Shown here in pieces: positions 1 to 31,600 of a DNA stretch of 64,000 nt. The stretch covers positions 74,288,965 to 74,352,964 of the forward strand of contig NC_088643.1 in assembly GCF_964019385.1 (NCBI RefSeq). Reading direction: 5' to 3'. Position 1 is the first letter of the stretch. Every line of letters starts with the position of its first letter. The DNA is from Sycon ciliatum. Taxonomy: Eukaryota > Porifera > Calcarea > Leucosolenida > Sycettidae. Made by a program: the position numbers and the translations under genes. The notes beneath the pieces were generated by a model that worked only from the letters and a program-made list of their open reading frames with translations, had not been told where the DNA came from and ran no database searches.

Positions 1-529
1 TGGAATGGAGAGCATTAGTGCTCTGGTTAAGCGCACTACAGTCCATTCATAAAAAGATGGGCCCTGGCGAGCTCCCGTATTTGGCGATTTTTCGCGATTT
101 TATCGTACACAGTGCAGAGTTGCAAAATTTGAAATTTGAAAAAGGGTCCAAAAAGGGTACCTGAACTGGGGTTCGAGCTGCAGTGCACTGTTGCAGGCAG
201 GGTCAAACGGCCTGCATTTTGATGGTTTTTCCCAATTCAGTGTTACAAAACCTGGCCGAAATCCTATTCTTGTTAGGGCTTGCTTATTAGAGAAATAGAC
301 TTCAGAAACATAATTGGAAGAGGATTCCATACCGACAGACACCCCAGCTACCATGGCTATGAAGTTCTTCTTCCCCGCGGATGCCACTGTGTAGCGTGGT
401 CGACCGCGGACAGCGCTACCAGTGGTACTTCACCAAGATCTCCGTGCCTCTGGTCTACCTGGTAGCCCTTTGACCCTTGAAGATCTTGAAATCATCCGGT
501 CCAAGGCACTTTGTCGGAACTCCTGGAAG

Positions 530-1830
530 GAACTCTGTGTCGCCATTCGCCACCGATTATTTCACTTGCACGTGCAAACCTTTATCGGTCTCCTTGCCGT
601 TTGTCTTGTAATGCACACATCCTTTTCCTCCAGCTACTGTGCAGGCAATTGCAGCAGAGGTTGTGAGGAGGGAAACCGGCAAGAGTTGCCCCCAGCTTGG
701 AAGAGGCTGGTGGCGCGGCTTCAAGAAACGAAACCCTGACTTAGCAATTCGCAACCCAACATCGTTGGAAGCTGCAAGAGCCAGGAATGCTGGCCCGGAA
801 ACAATAAACAACTTCTACAACATGCTGGAGAAGGAAATTCAGGATCACAATCTCGCAGCTCCACATATTTGGAATGTGGACGAGAAAGGTTTCACCCCAG
901 ACCCGAAACCAAGAGGAGTGGTGCTAGCAAGCCGCTCCACAGCCAGAGTGCACCAGCAACATAACAAGTCGAACGACCACATAACGGCGAACATATGTGT
1001 CAACACCATGGGAAACCATCCACCACCGCAGTTAATATTCAACCGGAAGCAACTCACACCATCCCTGGTCAGCAATGAACCACCAGGTAGGATTGTAAGC
1101 ACTGCTGCGATGCGCTGAAGTCAGCGCTGTAGTACAATACTGTGGCACGGCGTGTTAATAATGCGTTTTGTTTCCAACTACAGCTGTACTGCGCCCCAAG
1201 CTGTCGGAACTCTGTGTCGCAATTGGCCACTGATTATTTTACTTGCACGTGCGAAACTGTATTGGCCTCCTTGCCGTTTGTCTTGTAATGCACACATCCC
1301 TTTCCTCCAGCTACTGTGCAGGCAATTGCAGCAGAGGTTGTGAGGAGGGAGACTGGCAAGAGCTGCCCCCAGCTTGGAAGAGGCTGGTGGCGCGGCTTCA
1401 AGAAACGAAACCCTGACTTAGCAATTCGCAACCCAACATCGTTGGAAGCTGCAAGAGCCAGGAATGCTGGCCCGGAAACAATAAACAACTTCTACAACAT
1501 GCTGGAGAAGGAAATTCAGGATCACAATCTCGCAGCTCCACATATTTGGAATGTGGACGAGAAAGGTTTCACCCCAGACCCGAAACCAAGAGGAGTGGTG
1601 CTAGCAAGCCGCTCCCCAGCCAGAGTGCACCAGCAACATAACACGTCAAACGACCACATAATGGCGAACATATGTGTCAACACCATGGGAAACCATCCAC
1701 CGCCGCAGTTAATATTCAACCGGAAGCAACTCACACCATCCCTGGTCAGCAATGGACCACCAGGTAGGATTGTAAGCACTGCTGCGATGCGCTGAAGCCA
1801 GCGCTGTACAATACTGTGGCACGGCGCGTC
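530..1830 (+). mobile_element. Pogo/Tigger-type transposase fragment in two tandem copies
   Basis: Two direct copies offset by 677 bp (about 530-1150 and 1208-1830) differ at only a few positions. Each encodes the same 159-residue piece (639-1118 and 1316-1795). LGRGWWRGFKKRNPDL resembles the end of a CENP-B-type helix-turn-helix, and HIWNVDEKGF resembles the first catalytic aspartate of a DDE_1 transposase, followed by NTMGNHPPPQLIF. Each ends in a stop before the second and third catalytic residues, so neither is active. An exon-level tandem duplication of a decayed element is the simplest reading. Confidence 0.7.
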
Positions 1831-2770
1831 GCTCTAGATTCTCATAAGTTCCTTCGAAGTACCAGTAGCTCGTAATTATTGCTGGACCTGTACAGCTGAA
1901 AGAATACGATTGTATGGAGAGGCTGGATCGTGACAAGTGCTGTACCGGTCCTTGTGTTGCGACAACGTGGTGCTGCTTGGAATTTGGTGTTGAGTCCGCA
2001 GTCAGTTCGTGATTCCTCTCACGCCATACGAGAGTAGAAAAGCCTTCAGAGTATTCTTGCTAGATCGACCATGTCTCCCCAGTATATACCGGTCCTGTCA
2101 GCAATGGGAATGTGGCCAGTTTCAGGAAAAACGACACAAAAAGACTGTGGCAAAGATAAGCGCACACTGCGGTGGTGCTGAGGAAGTAACGTAGCACAGT
2201 GCCTGTGCTGCTGCTGCCGCACATGTTGTATGCCTGGTTAGGGCACACAACGCCCCGTCTCTCCCATGCATCCCTCCCTGACTTCTTGTCAGGGAAGTGA
2301 TAATGATTGTGTCCTTGTATGGCTCTGTGGAGCGTGTGAGGCCGTACTGTACTGCAGTCGTGTCCTCGCCCTGGTAGGAAATGTACGCAACAGTTCCCAC
2401 TCTCTTGACCAGGGATCGCACAAATGCCTGGTTTTTGATGGGTCTGTACGATTCCCAGCTCCTGACCTTTGGTCGGTGTACGAGATGCACGGACAGATTT
2501 CGTAGGGTGAGTACTTTTTCATGTAGTACTGAATGCTGCAAATAGGACTCGCCCATCCACCCCTCCCCAAATGGATCTACTCGAATGGTTGCGGGGGTAG
2601 GGGCGCTCTGGCGGGATTTACGGTGGTGACTAAAAGGGTTCGAGCCACTTTTGTGCAAAACTTTCTTCTTCTTTTTCCATGATGCTTTTGACCGAAATCT
2701 CTTACATTGCATTTCCGAAGGGAATTTAATTTAGAGCTTTACAGCAGTGATTTGCCCAAACACCCCCAAA

Positions 2771-3842
2771 TTAGGCCACAACAAAAAGATTTCGTGTTTC
2801 CGGTCGGCCGACCGGGTCCGTTTTTTCAAAAATTATGGAATTTTTTTGGTTTACGACAAGTACAAAAAAAAACAAAGAAAAACAAGTCTGTGTGTGTTAT
2901 TGTCGTGAAAGTGGACCACAAAGACGCATTGTGTTGCTTTGCTCGAACCGAAATAAAAGTTTGACTGAATGCAGAGACGAAAATTCCGGAGCTGGAGAAA
3001 AGGTCGCCAAGAACGATGGCTGCTTAGAGCAGCCCGCTTTGTGTCCAGTGCTGACGATGGCTGCTCAGAGCAGCCCGCTTTGTGTCCAGTGCTGGCGGGG
3101 TGCGAAGTGTCTTCTTCAGCAAAGGATAGTTCGCGTCTCCCATGAAACCACCTTGAAGGAGTTGTTTTGTGAGGAAGTGCAGCCTCGCTTGCCTGAGGAC
3201 GTCACGTCTTAAGAGTGGATTGTCGCAGCTACAGCAAGCAGCAATGATGGGGCAGGAACGTGGAAAGATATAGAGGTAACTGAAACTGTCGGCCTTGTTG
3301 TCGAATTTGGATGCCGTTTCCTGGATTTTCGCTTGGTGGACGTAGCTCCTGCTGCCAAGCGACCGTGCCCTGACCGTCCCTCGGCATTCGATGTGCTTCT
3401 GGGAGCTTCTGCCCTGCCCTCGACTCTGGCTCCTTTGGGAGTGATGTGGCCTATTGGCAGCCGAGCTTTAGTAGCTTTAGTAGCTAGTAGTATTATGTAG
3501 TGTGCGTGCAATTTTGTGCAGGCATGTTTTTGTGTCAATGTCAATACTATGCGTCTATTGATGCTGACCCATTGGTATTGCATACAATTCTCAGAAATCT
3601 CTGAACTATGCAATACATCTACTGCGTCCCGCGGTGGTATTCTACTCCATATTCCATGTGTAAATATGTATATATTGTGTATCACCAGTGTCTGATCCAA
3701 ACTTTCTCAATTTGGCTCATGTCTATGAATACAGCACGGAAATAAACTTTCAAACCAAAAAATAATAATTTTCCGACCGACCGGGCGTATTTTTTCGGGG
3801 GGTGCCGACCGGAAACACGAAATCTTTTTGTTGTGGCCTTAT
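2771..3842. mobile_element. Inverted-repeat element, 1.07 kb (family TTAGGCCACAAC)
   Basis: The ends are inverted copies: left starts TTAGGCCACAACAAAAAG and continues into a GTTTCCGGTCGG block; the right end is its near-perfect reverse complement with AAGGCCACAAC. No transposase is recognisable inside. A 42-bp tandem duplication lies at 3013-3095. A relative with related ends lies at 20912-21432. Confidence 0.75.
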
Positions 3843-4191
3843 CTTTTGTTTTCCTCATTGGTTAAGACGAGTGAAGAAAATGGTCCAAAACTACACAGAC
3901 ATGTATACAGGATCGAGACGCTAAAAATTATAGTGTCCGAAATGGAGGGGCAGCCTAAATTTGGCCACTTCAATACGAGGATTTTTTTTAATTCTTTTCA
4001 ATATTACGGTCGGCCCCTAACATTGCCCAAACTACTGGTGCTAGCTCATGAGACTGTAGAATACACGGAGATATCATCAGAACAGGCAGTCCAACCATGC
4101 CTGGTTATAACCTACATGCAAGCGTAACGTATTCATTACAGGGTGCAACTCATGTGAAACCATCCACCCAGTTCGTTGATCGAAATTCTAC

Positions 4192-4206
4192 CCCCCCCCC
4201 CCCCCC
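4192..4206. repeat. Poly-C tract
   Basis: Pure run of about 15 C in the region below the last recognised CDC23 exon. Such runs are prone to length error in sequencing. Confidence 0.8.
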
Positions 4207-4313
4207 TGGGTTAAAGAGGAGCTTGAGACCAGTTACAAAAGTGTAGCACTTTGCAGAACACACGTTTCAAAGTTCAAACAGCTTCATCATTGGAACATGT
4301 ATCAGCAGCTAAC

Positions 4314-22473
<18,160 letters not shown>

Positions 22474-23263
22474 CTTGCTCACACAATAACTTTTCTACTT
22501 CCACGATGTGACACGCTTTTTTCTATACAGGTATTCAGCAACTTTGATTGATCTTGCATGAAATTTATCGAATTCAAATCAGCATTGCTCTCTCCTACGC
22601 CAACGGAAATGGATTAACACATGTGAAGGTGGACAGCCATCACGACAAAATGTAGAGGAAGACGAAGGAGTTCACAAAGTACCACTTGTGTCCCAAGTTG
22701 AGTAAGCAACAGAGCTACTTGTGATGCTACAAAATTATAATACAATGCCAAGATCATTTCGAATAAACCACAGCCACAGGACCGAAAAGGCGATTGAGTT
22801 TGACTTTCTTTGCATTTTTTCATTCTTTGGCGCGCTGAATAAATGTTTTACAGATATTTTTGCAAAAAAATACCGTCAGTCCAACGATAGCGGTGACGTC
22901 AACACACCTCGAGTCATGTGATCGTGAATCGTGATCCTTTTTGAGTGGGCCCAAACCGAAACCAGGCATGCATCATCATCAAGCTATGAAAAGGAAAAAA
23001 TTGAAAAGAGTGTCGAAAGACTCAAAACACAAGTGTGCTTCTTTGGCGTTGTCAATATCCACACCGAAGACCAAATCAATTTTCAAGAGTTCTCTTGGTA
23101 GTACGTATTCCCTTATCCACGACAGGAAGCAGAAGGAGAAAATCTTGAACGAATTTATTTTGAGCCACCAAGTTCGTAACAGCAGCTGATGAGCTAGGCT
23201 GGGGCACACCTGAGAGTCAGCAATCATTATTATTTTGTAGGCTTGTGTCCTGAACCTGCAGTC
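22474..23263. promoter_or_regulatory. Bidirectional promoter interval between CDC23 and syntaxin
   Basis: The start codons of the two divergent genes are 790 bp apart. The interval has a perfect TGACGTCA (CRE/ATF palindrome) at 22894-22901 and an E-box-like GTCATGTGAT at 22913-22922, both nearer the syntaxin side. No TATA box is obvious at a convincing distance. Promoter function is inferred from gene order. Confidence 0.5.
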
Positions 23264-23651
23264 ATGTCTCGCGGCGAATTTGGATCAGCTGCGAGGGGTG
23301 AGGTGAGCTATGGAACACTGGAATCCACGGGACGCTCATCAGGCTCCGCGGGCGTGTCCTGGCAAGGTTAGTGCACGAATACTCTGTCCAACCTGTGCTT
23401 GTTTGGCTCACAGGAAAGGGAGAATTAGTTTGGCAACTTTTGAGTTTCACTCAATTTTGTCTATGTTCTGCTCTTTTCTATGCGCGTACAAAGATGACAC
23501 GAGCCAGTTTGATAAAGTGGGTTCCAACACGCAGATGATATCGTCCAATGGTATGTAACTACTATAGTCTGTATTGATCATAATATCAAGAGTTCGTGAC
23601 TCTCCCAAGTGTATGCAACTCACGCCTCTCTTTCTCTCTCTCTCTCTCTCA

Positions 23652-23690
<39 letters not shown>

Positions 23691-25451
23691 CACACACCAC
23701 ACACACCACACACACCACACACACACACACCACACCACACCACACACACACACACACCACACACACACATATGCACACACACGCTCATGCACGCACATCC
23801 AAGCTTGCAATTATTTCCGACATGAAATGCCTGAGGGCTATGATAGTACTGTGCACTGGGATACTCCTCATGTGCTTTTCAAACATGGATGCAGCCAATG
23901 GGATTTTCGCTCTTTGGTCGCTTTGTGAGGGGTCCGATCTACTCACTTCCCACCACTTCAGGTGTTATCTGCGCCTTGATCCTTGAGGGTGGTAGTGGTC
24001 CTACGGATGTGGAAAACGCAATCTGACTGGGTCTCCCGTGAACCATGGATTGTTTGGTCATGGATTTTTTCCTGGCATAAAGTCCTGATGCTACTGTATG
24101 GTTCTCGGGGCTTCCTTCTGCACAGTTTCGTCGCTGGAGAAACTGCTGAAGCAGATCGGTACACCGAGTGATGGAGAACCACTACGTAATCGTCTGTAAG
24201 TACTATAGACTGTGTTTATGCATGCTGTGTTGGCTGTGGGGCAGGATATTTGCACTCTTTTCTGGGTCATAATTCCTTTGAACGGTTTTTGCAACCGTGG
24301 GTTTCCTGGAAAGCTCTTCACAAGAGGAATGCACTGGGCTGATACTCAGTAACGAGGGCCAAAACGCCAGCGCTGCAGCCCTGCGCCTTCGTTGCAATGC
24401 CAGTATTCTGACAATAGTCGTTCTGGTCTCAGCAATGTTACGTCGCTGCATGCCCAGGAAAGTGGGGAAATCCCCCATTCAAATCTGTGCATGCCACTGT
24501 TGAGCGACATTTGCTGAAACTCGATAGCTGAGCTTCATAACTCTGCAACCGCATATTGGAGCGCTCCGGCGATTGTTTCAGTGGACAGGTAGAAGTTTTC
24601 TCTTCAACCTACATGTTTATATTTTATTCTTTTGAAATGATTGAGTTACAATTGACTGAAATATAAATGTATCAACAGGTCCGATTCCCCGCTGAAGGTC
24701 GATTTTTTTAGAACGAAGACTACTGGTGTTTGACGTGGGTTTGTATTGTGTTGGAGTGGAGTGATCTGTTTCATGCCTATCCTCCACTTTATCATTCAGT
24801 GGAGCAGCACTCTTGCCGGTCATGCCACAGTTGCTCTTTTTCTTCTTGTGCTTGTCCCTTTGTCCGTGCCCATCCAGACACACGCTGTCTCACAACACGC
24901 AGGTGTTGGCATCGGACACGAATGTGGCGCTCAAGAACCTTGGAGTATCCACGCAAGGTGCTAATAAAGTAAGCTGTCGCACAACATGAGTTTTCCTCGC
25001 ATCTCTCAACCTCCCAGTGTGGGGAGCAAAGGCTTTCTTACAAGCCTTCGCCGAGGGCACTGCCATTATCTCTCTAAAGCGTGCCCTGTGCCGTGGATGA
25101 CATTGACATGTTACTATATACTATTTGTGTGCGGTATTTGCTTACTCTCCACCATTTGTCTTTGCTCTTTGCTTGCAGAGACAGCAGCGGATACAGCTTG
25201 AGAGACTACGCAAGGACTTCAGAGCTTCACTGACAAGATATCAGAAAGTGCAGGAGGTAGGAATGTGATCTCTTTAGTCAGTTAGGCAGTTGTCTTGCCA
25301 ACCCTTATCATTCGTGCTCGGCATGCAGTGTGCGCCTTTTTGGTTCAGGGCTGTTGTGCTGTCTTTCTGTATTTGGGCGATGTGGCGATTGCTAGCGTCA
25401 GCACCTGCATATTTGTGGTCCGAATCATATTTCTAGTTTGCATCGTTACTA

Positions 25452-25484
<33 letters not shown>

Positions 25485-25556
25485 CGCGTGTGTGTGTCTC
25501 TATCTCTCTCTCGCTCTCTCTCTCTCCCACTCTCTCTCTCTCTCTCACTCGCTCTC

Positions 25557-25603
<47 letters not shown>

Positions 25604-28600
25604 GTCTCTGTCTCTCTCTCTCTCTCTGTCTTTCTCTCTCCCTCTCTCCCTCTCTCTGTCTTTCTCTCTCCCTCTCTCTGTCTGTCTGTTTGTCTTTCTG
25701 TCTGTGTGTGTGTCTTTCTACCTTTCGCTCTATCGTTCTTTCTTGCTCTCCCTATACACTCTTCCCAGGCCATTCAGGAGAATGTGTCGCTACGTGCACC
25801 GCCAGGTGGACGGGAACGCAATGTAAGTGTAAACTATGGTCATAACCAACTGCCAACTCTGTTCTTTCACTTCTATAGGCATGGCCAGACTCATTTCCCT
25901 GCACACATACCACTCTAATGTACACTCTAGCATGCACTTTGAAGTGTCAAACCCAGCACAGCTCCCGAAAAGGGTGTTGGCGAGAAGAAGGAAACGCCTA
26001 AGTGACCTTCGTCCCCTCGTTGAAGTAAAACTAACATGAAAGCTCTGTCGCAATCGTGCCTGTTCTCTTGTTCAGCCCTTCCAGGAGGATGACGATGACC
26101 AAGAAGCTCTCCTTGCCGCTGATGAAGAGGAGCACAGGAGGTACGCATGTTAGCCATGTTACTCCTTGTAATATGCTGTGAAACCTGTCTAAGACGACTG
26201 CTCAAGGGACTTTCAAAGTGTGGTCTCTGTAACCAGGTCGTCTCCTGATCCAGTGCCATTTGATTAGAAATAGCATACCTTGGTCCTGGCTGCAGTGGTC
26301 TTCTGGGACAGGTGGTCTTCTGGGACAGGTGGTCTTCTGGGACAGGTGGTCTTCTGGGACAGGTGGTCTTCTGGGACAGGTGGTCGCCTTGACAGGTTTT
26401 ACTGTACATGTCTGTACATGTACAGTCATGTCTTGTAGCTGGTGTGTTTGCATTTCAAGTTTTTTTTTTTTTTTTTTTTTTTACACTTCCAGATGATAAG
26501 TGTAGTATTATTCTCGATATAGTCAAGTGGTTTGCTTCACTGTCCGAAGAGTGCTCAATACCCATGTAGGGCAGAGCCTTGTATTATTCTCGATTATAGT
26601 TTGGACAATGAGACATAGAAGAGTATATTAATATGAGGAGCAAGAAATGCACAACCAGCAGGTCAGTGAAACCTAAGAAAAGTCTCGAGCCCGTGAGAGA
26701 AGCACATCAAAAGTTCTGGCCTACGAGAGGCAGCCTGCATGACGTACATACGGCATGCAGCGCATACAGTCATGAGTGTAGGCATAGCAGAGTCAGGATA
26801 TTACTACATCTCCCCATTCAAGTCAGGATATTACTACATCTCTCCCCCCCCCCCCCCCCCCCCCCCCTCAAGGCGCACAGCAAGAGAGAGATAGCGAAAC
26901 AAGAATAAAGCAGCGACGGAAGAATGCCGCTAAATGGCTAGCAGAATCGGGCAAGACTGCGCCATGAGAAGAGAAAAAGTCTGAGAGACCCAATGCAAGT
27001 ATCCTGGAAACACTCTGAAGAAATAACAGAGTTCTGCAAATTATTTATATCCTTTGGGTGTATGAACAGCACGTCCAGAACGGGTGACTCTACCTGAACG
27101 GTTGGGAACGGCAGTAACTGGAGATGAGCGTTGAACGGGAGATGCTGGCTCGCCGGTGTCTTCAGAGTTGACAGGAACTGCTGGAGGATCGATGATGAGA
27201 GCACTGCGGTTGCGACGGAGAACAGAACTGGACAGCGTCTCGACAATTAGCGACCGGGCAGAATGCTCGGCAGTGACGATACCGGGCTCTTTTCTGTCTG
27301 GGACAAAGACAGCGGTACCAGGGACCAGTGACGGAGCCTCGCAAGCACAATGACGGGAATTACTCCAGTGGCAATATTCATAGTGACTGGGGAGTTATCA
27401 ACTTCCACCGGCACGGACCAAGGGTCGTGTCCGGCTTCGACGCTGCCTAGAAACATGCCAGGGGCGTCCTCATCCGGTGGTACACTGTGTATAGCGTCAC
27501 ATGATCGTTGCTTCTTCTGGTCCACGTATGTGGGCGGGGGTTCAAATCCCACTTCTGACATCATGGTAATGATGTAGTATTATTCATGATATAGTTTGGA
27601 CAATGAGACATAGAAGAGTAAATTAATATGAGGAGCAAGAAATGCACAACCAGCAGGTCAGCGAAACCTAAGAAAAGTCTCGAGACCGTGAGAGAAGCAC
27701 ATCAAAAGTTCTGACCTACGGGAGACAGCCTGCATGACGTACATACGGCATGCAGCGCGTACGGTCATTAGTGTACAGTAGTGTACGCGTAACAGAGTCA
27801 GGATATTACTCCTATAAGTACTACAGTCCTACTGCGGTTATCCGAACCCCGGTTGTCCAAATACTGTAAAACCGGAAAGTCTAACGTTTTAACGACCAAT
27901 TTTTTTCGTTGCATGTACAGTATTTGAAGAAACGTTATTGCGATGTCTGTGTAAAGATGGGTGGCCAGATAGGCATCGTTAAACTTTCTGCACGTTGTCA
28001 TGCCAAATTACAAAAACGTTTAACTTTGGTCGTTAAATTTTCCAGTTTTGTAGTACCTTGATTATCCAAACGCACGGATATTTGTATGTTGTACATTGTA
28101 CAGTCAGACCTCGCTTATCCGGTCCTCCTTTATCTGGATTCCTCGCCATCCGGAAGAAAATCGTTGGTTGCTGATTTACAGCATATGCCATGGATACAAT
28201 CATACAGTATGTGCGTTCGATTACTCTAGTTTCAGAAATCAATATTTTCGGTATGAGGGCAAAAGGCCAGGGTAGGTGAACAGAAATTTTAGGTACAAAG
28301 AAGCAGTTTCATATTGGATTATATGTGTTTGTAGTGTAGTGTTTGTTGGATTTATTGAAATTTTAGGTATGAAGCAGATGCACGGAAAGTACCAAATAAA
28401 TAATTAAAAATAAAAGTACGCCGGATATCTGTGAAATTACTTATTTTTACAGTATCCGGTTCCTTCGCTTATCCGGATATATTTGTGGAAAACGGACGTG
28501 TGCGGTTATGCGAGGTCTGACTGTACTGTGCATTTTTTGGCATGTGGTGTTGTGGATTTTTGATTTCCTTTTTGAGTGTCTGGTTTACCGTACTGCTTTG

Positions 28601-31600
28601 TACACTTACCTAACTTGCTAGCAAGAAGAGTAGACAGCGAAGTAGAGACAAATATGTGAGCATCACTAAGTGCATAATATAAGGGTGGTTTGGATTATTA
28701 GAACACACCTTGAAAGCAGCTCGCCTGAAAATGTTTGGATAACTGGGGTAGGACTGTACTTGTGGTATAACTGCACTGACATGCTTGTTGTGTGTTGCAC
28801 AGTAGAATTCTTCCTCTGATCGTGTGTGTGTGTGTGGTGCCTGTTTCCATGCTGTGTGTGTGTGTGTGTGTGCGCGCGTGCGCGCGCGTGTGCATGTGTG
28901 TGTGTCCGTGTGTATGCATGCTTCTATAGAGCGGTTCACCAGCAGACGATGCAGGCGGAGTTCGAAACCGAGCAGTACGAAGAAAGAGCAACTCAGGTTC
29001 AGCAAATTGAAGTGAGTACAACATGTGTCACATTGTGTGCGTTTTGGTGGATGATCGTGTGGATTGGGTAGTATTTCGAAGTGCGTTCTTACCTGCCGCA
29101 CTGACAAGTGTGCCCAAGCGCATACCGGTAAGCACGTGCCAAGGCGGTTGTATCTGTGCAGTAAGCTATCAGGGGAGAGTTGTGTCCAATATTAGTATAT
29201 TACAGCCTGCTTTAGCATTCTATGTATGCAGCTATTATGCAGACACGGAACTCCGAGTAACAGCAAAGAAAGGACCTGGTTGCACTGTTGCTGTTTGTGA
29301 ATTGCATGTAGCTATTAGGGAGGTTTCGCTCTACGTAATTACGTATGAAAATCCGTATGTCGTACGCGCCGGGGAGCGAGGGCAACTTTCATACGTAAAT
29401 CTCTCTACGGATTTCCGTAGGAAAGCACTTTCCTACGTTGGGTCCTCCGTAGGAGTTTTTGAAATATTTTTCGCATTTTCCGCATTTGTCCATGGCAACA
29501 TTCAAGCCGCGCGAAACACAAGGTACACACACCGTACACCACGTGCAAAATAAAATGGAAAATGCGGTTTCGGTTCATGGTGCATGCGGTGGGTGCATGC
29601 AGCCAACGCGTCTCAAAAGCAACAACGCATGTTTAGCAGTCATGGAGAAATCACGTAGAGCGAAACCCAACAGCTCTGATTTTTACGTATGAAAATTCCG
29701 TGCAGTTCCTACGTTATTTTCATACGTAATTTAGAGCGAAACCTCCCTAATATGTATGTGCGTGAGACTTTGATCAGTTGGTCAGATAACGGCAAGTTTG
29801 CTTTTTATTGGATGTGCGCGTATGCACAGTGTTGCTTGATGATATCTGATCAGGTGAATCAAGTGGGTGTATGCACAGTGTTGCTTGATGATATCTGATC
29901 AGGTGAATCAAGTTTGTGCCGGGTGCTGTGCAGCCCTAGACCTGCTGCCAACACTGGGATGTTAACTGAATGCTAAGGGCGCAAACTTGGCTCACAAACA
30001 ATCAGGTGATCAGGTTTCATTGAGCATCACTGTCTATGCTGCTCCATCACAAATCACTTACAGTACACGTGATTCTGCATCTGTCCTACTGCAGAGAGAC
30101 ATCCTGGAGATCAATGAAATCTTCCGTGATTTGGGTGCCCTGGTGCAAGAGCAGGGAACTCTTGTCGGTAAGTTGTTACAGTGAAACCTGTCTACTCTGA
30201 CCACTTTGGCTAAGGACCTTACAAATATGGTCCCTGTATACAAGTAGTCTTCTTATCCAGGGTCGTTTCACTGGAAATAACATCCCTTGGTCCTGGTTGT
30301 AGTGGTTTTCTTGGACAGGTTGTCGCCTTATCAGAGTGAAATTTTTACTATCGATTACAATTCCCGAGTCCATGCAGAAATTTCAGCAGTCCGAAAGTAA
30401 TCCGAAGAAACCTTTTTTTTCTTTCTTTCTCCAGTTTTAGCTTACCTGGACGTCCACTAAGGGTGGTGGATGCCTCCACAGAGCGTCAGTAATGATATTT
30501 GCTCATGATCTGAATAGAAATTTAGCACTTTCGCCACTTGAACGAATTATGCACTGAAGTATTAGCCAGGGTCCAATGTCATGAATAAGTTACATGTATA
30601 CTTTCTAGCTAGGTTCTGATTGACGCTTGCTTTTTTCGTGTTGTCTTTCTCGAAGCCGTGTTTCTTTTAACTCACGCACACCCAGGGGCCAGCTTTAATA
30701 CACCCACCTTTGCTGATCTGTGCGTTTGTTCATTTCGTTTATAGATAACATTGAGGAACACATTGAGACTGGTCACCATCAAGTGGAAGAGGGAAATCGT
30801 CAACTAAGCAAAGCAGCTTTGTACCAGGTACGTTATGATGGGTTGTTCAGTGTGTCGGTTTTTGAGCGAGGGTGTGTGAGAAAGAAACATCACAGCACAT
30901 GCCGCTGCAAATAGGTTACTTGAATGCTGCTGGCTCACGCCTGGCTTAGGCTGCGGCCGCACTAGGTAAAAATATGCCGTATATTACAGCCAGCAGCCGC
31001 ACTGCAAGTTCTACGAGCATTTTTCCAGCCCGACCGCCAGAAAATGTCACTAGGTAAAAGATAACGCATGTACTGCCCAATGCTGTAGATAGCAAGCTAT
31101 TTCAGCCATATAGTGTGACACTTGGAAAGTAATAATGACCTGTTACTGACTCCTGTCAGCAGGAGTTCATATCCAAGAGTGTTCAACTCGATAATCCCTC
31201 AGCCCCCGTGGAAATTTTTAAGGACATCAGTCTTTCACTGCAGTTTGTCTCACTGATGCCATCATGTGTAGCCAGAGATGAAAAGTGCAAAGAACTTTTA
31301 CATCGCGGCTACGGTAGTGGAAGCAGAACGATGGCCAGTAGATTCATGCGGCCTGAACCTGATGTACTCACATGTCTACATGACAAGCACGGGAAGGCAT
31401 GCGCCCTTGATCTTTCTGCTGCCATAATATGACGGAATAAATAATTTCAGAAGAATCTCTGCCATTTGGTCAGTCCATTGCAGCTTGAGATAGAGTTGTC
31501 GTAGTCTTGCTTATCCACTCTTGCTGTCACATGATGACATTGTGTTGTGGGTAAGTACAAAAACAGTGCTAGTACTTCAAGTGAATCCTTACCATTGTCT

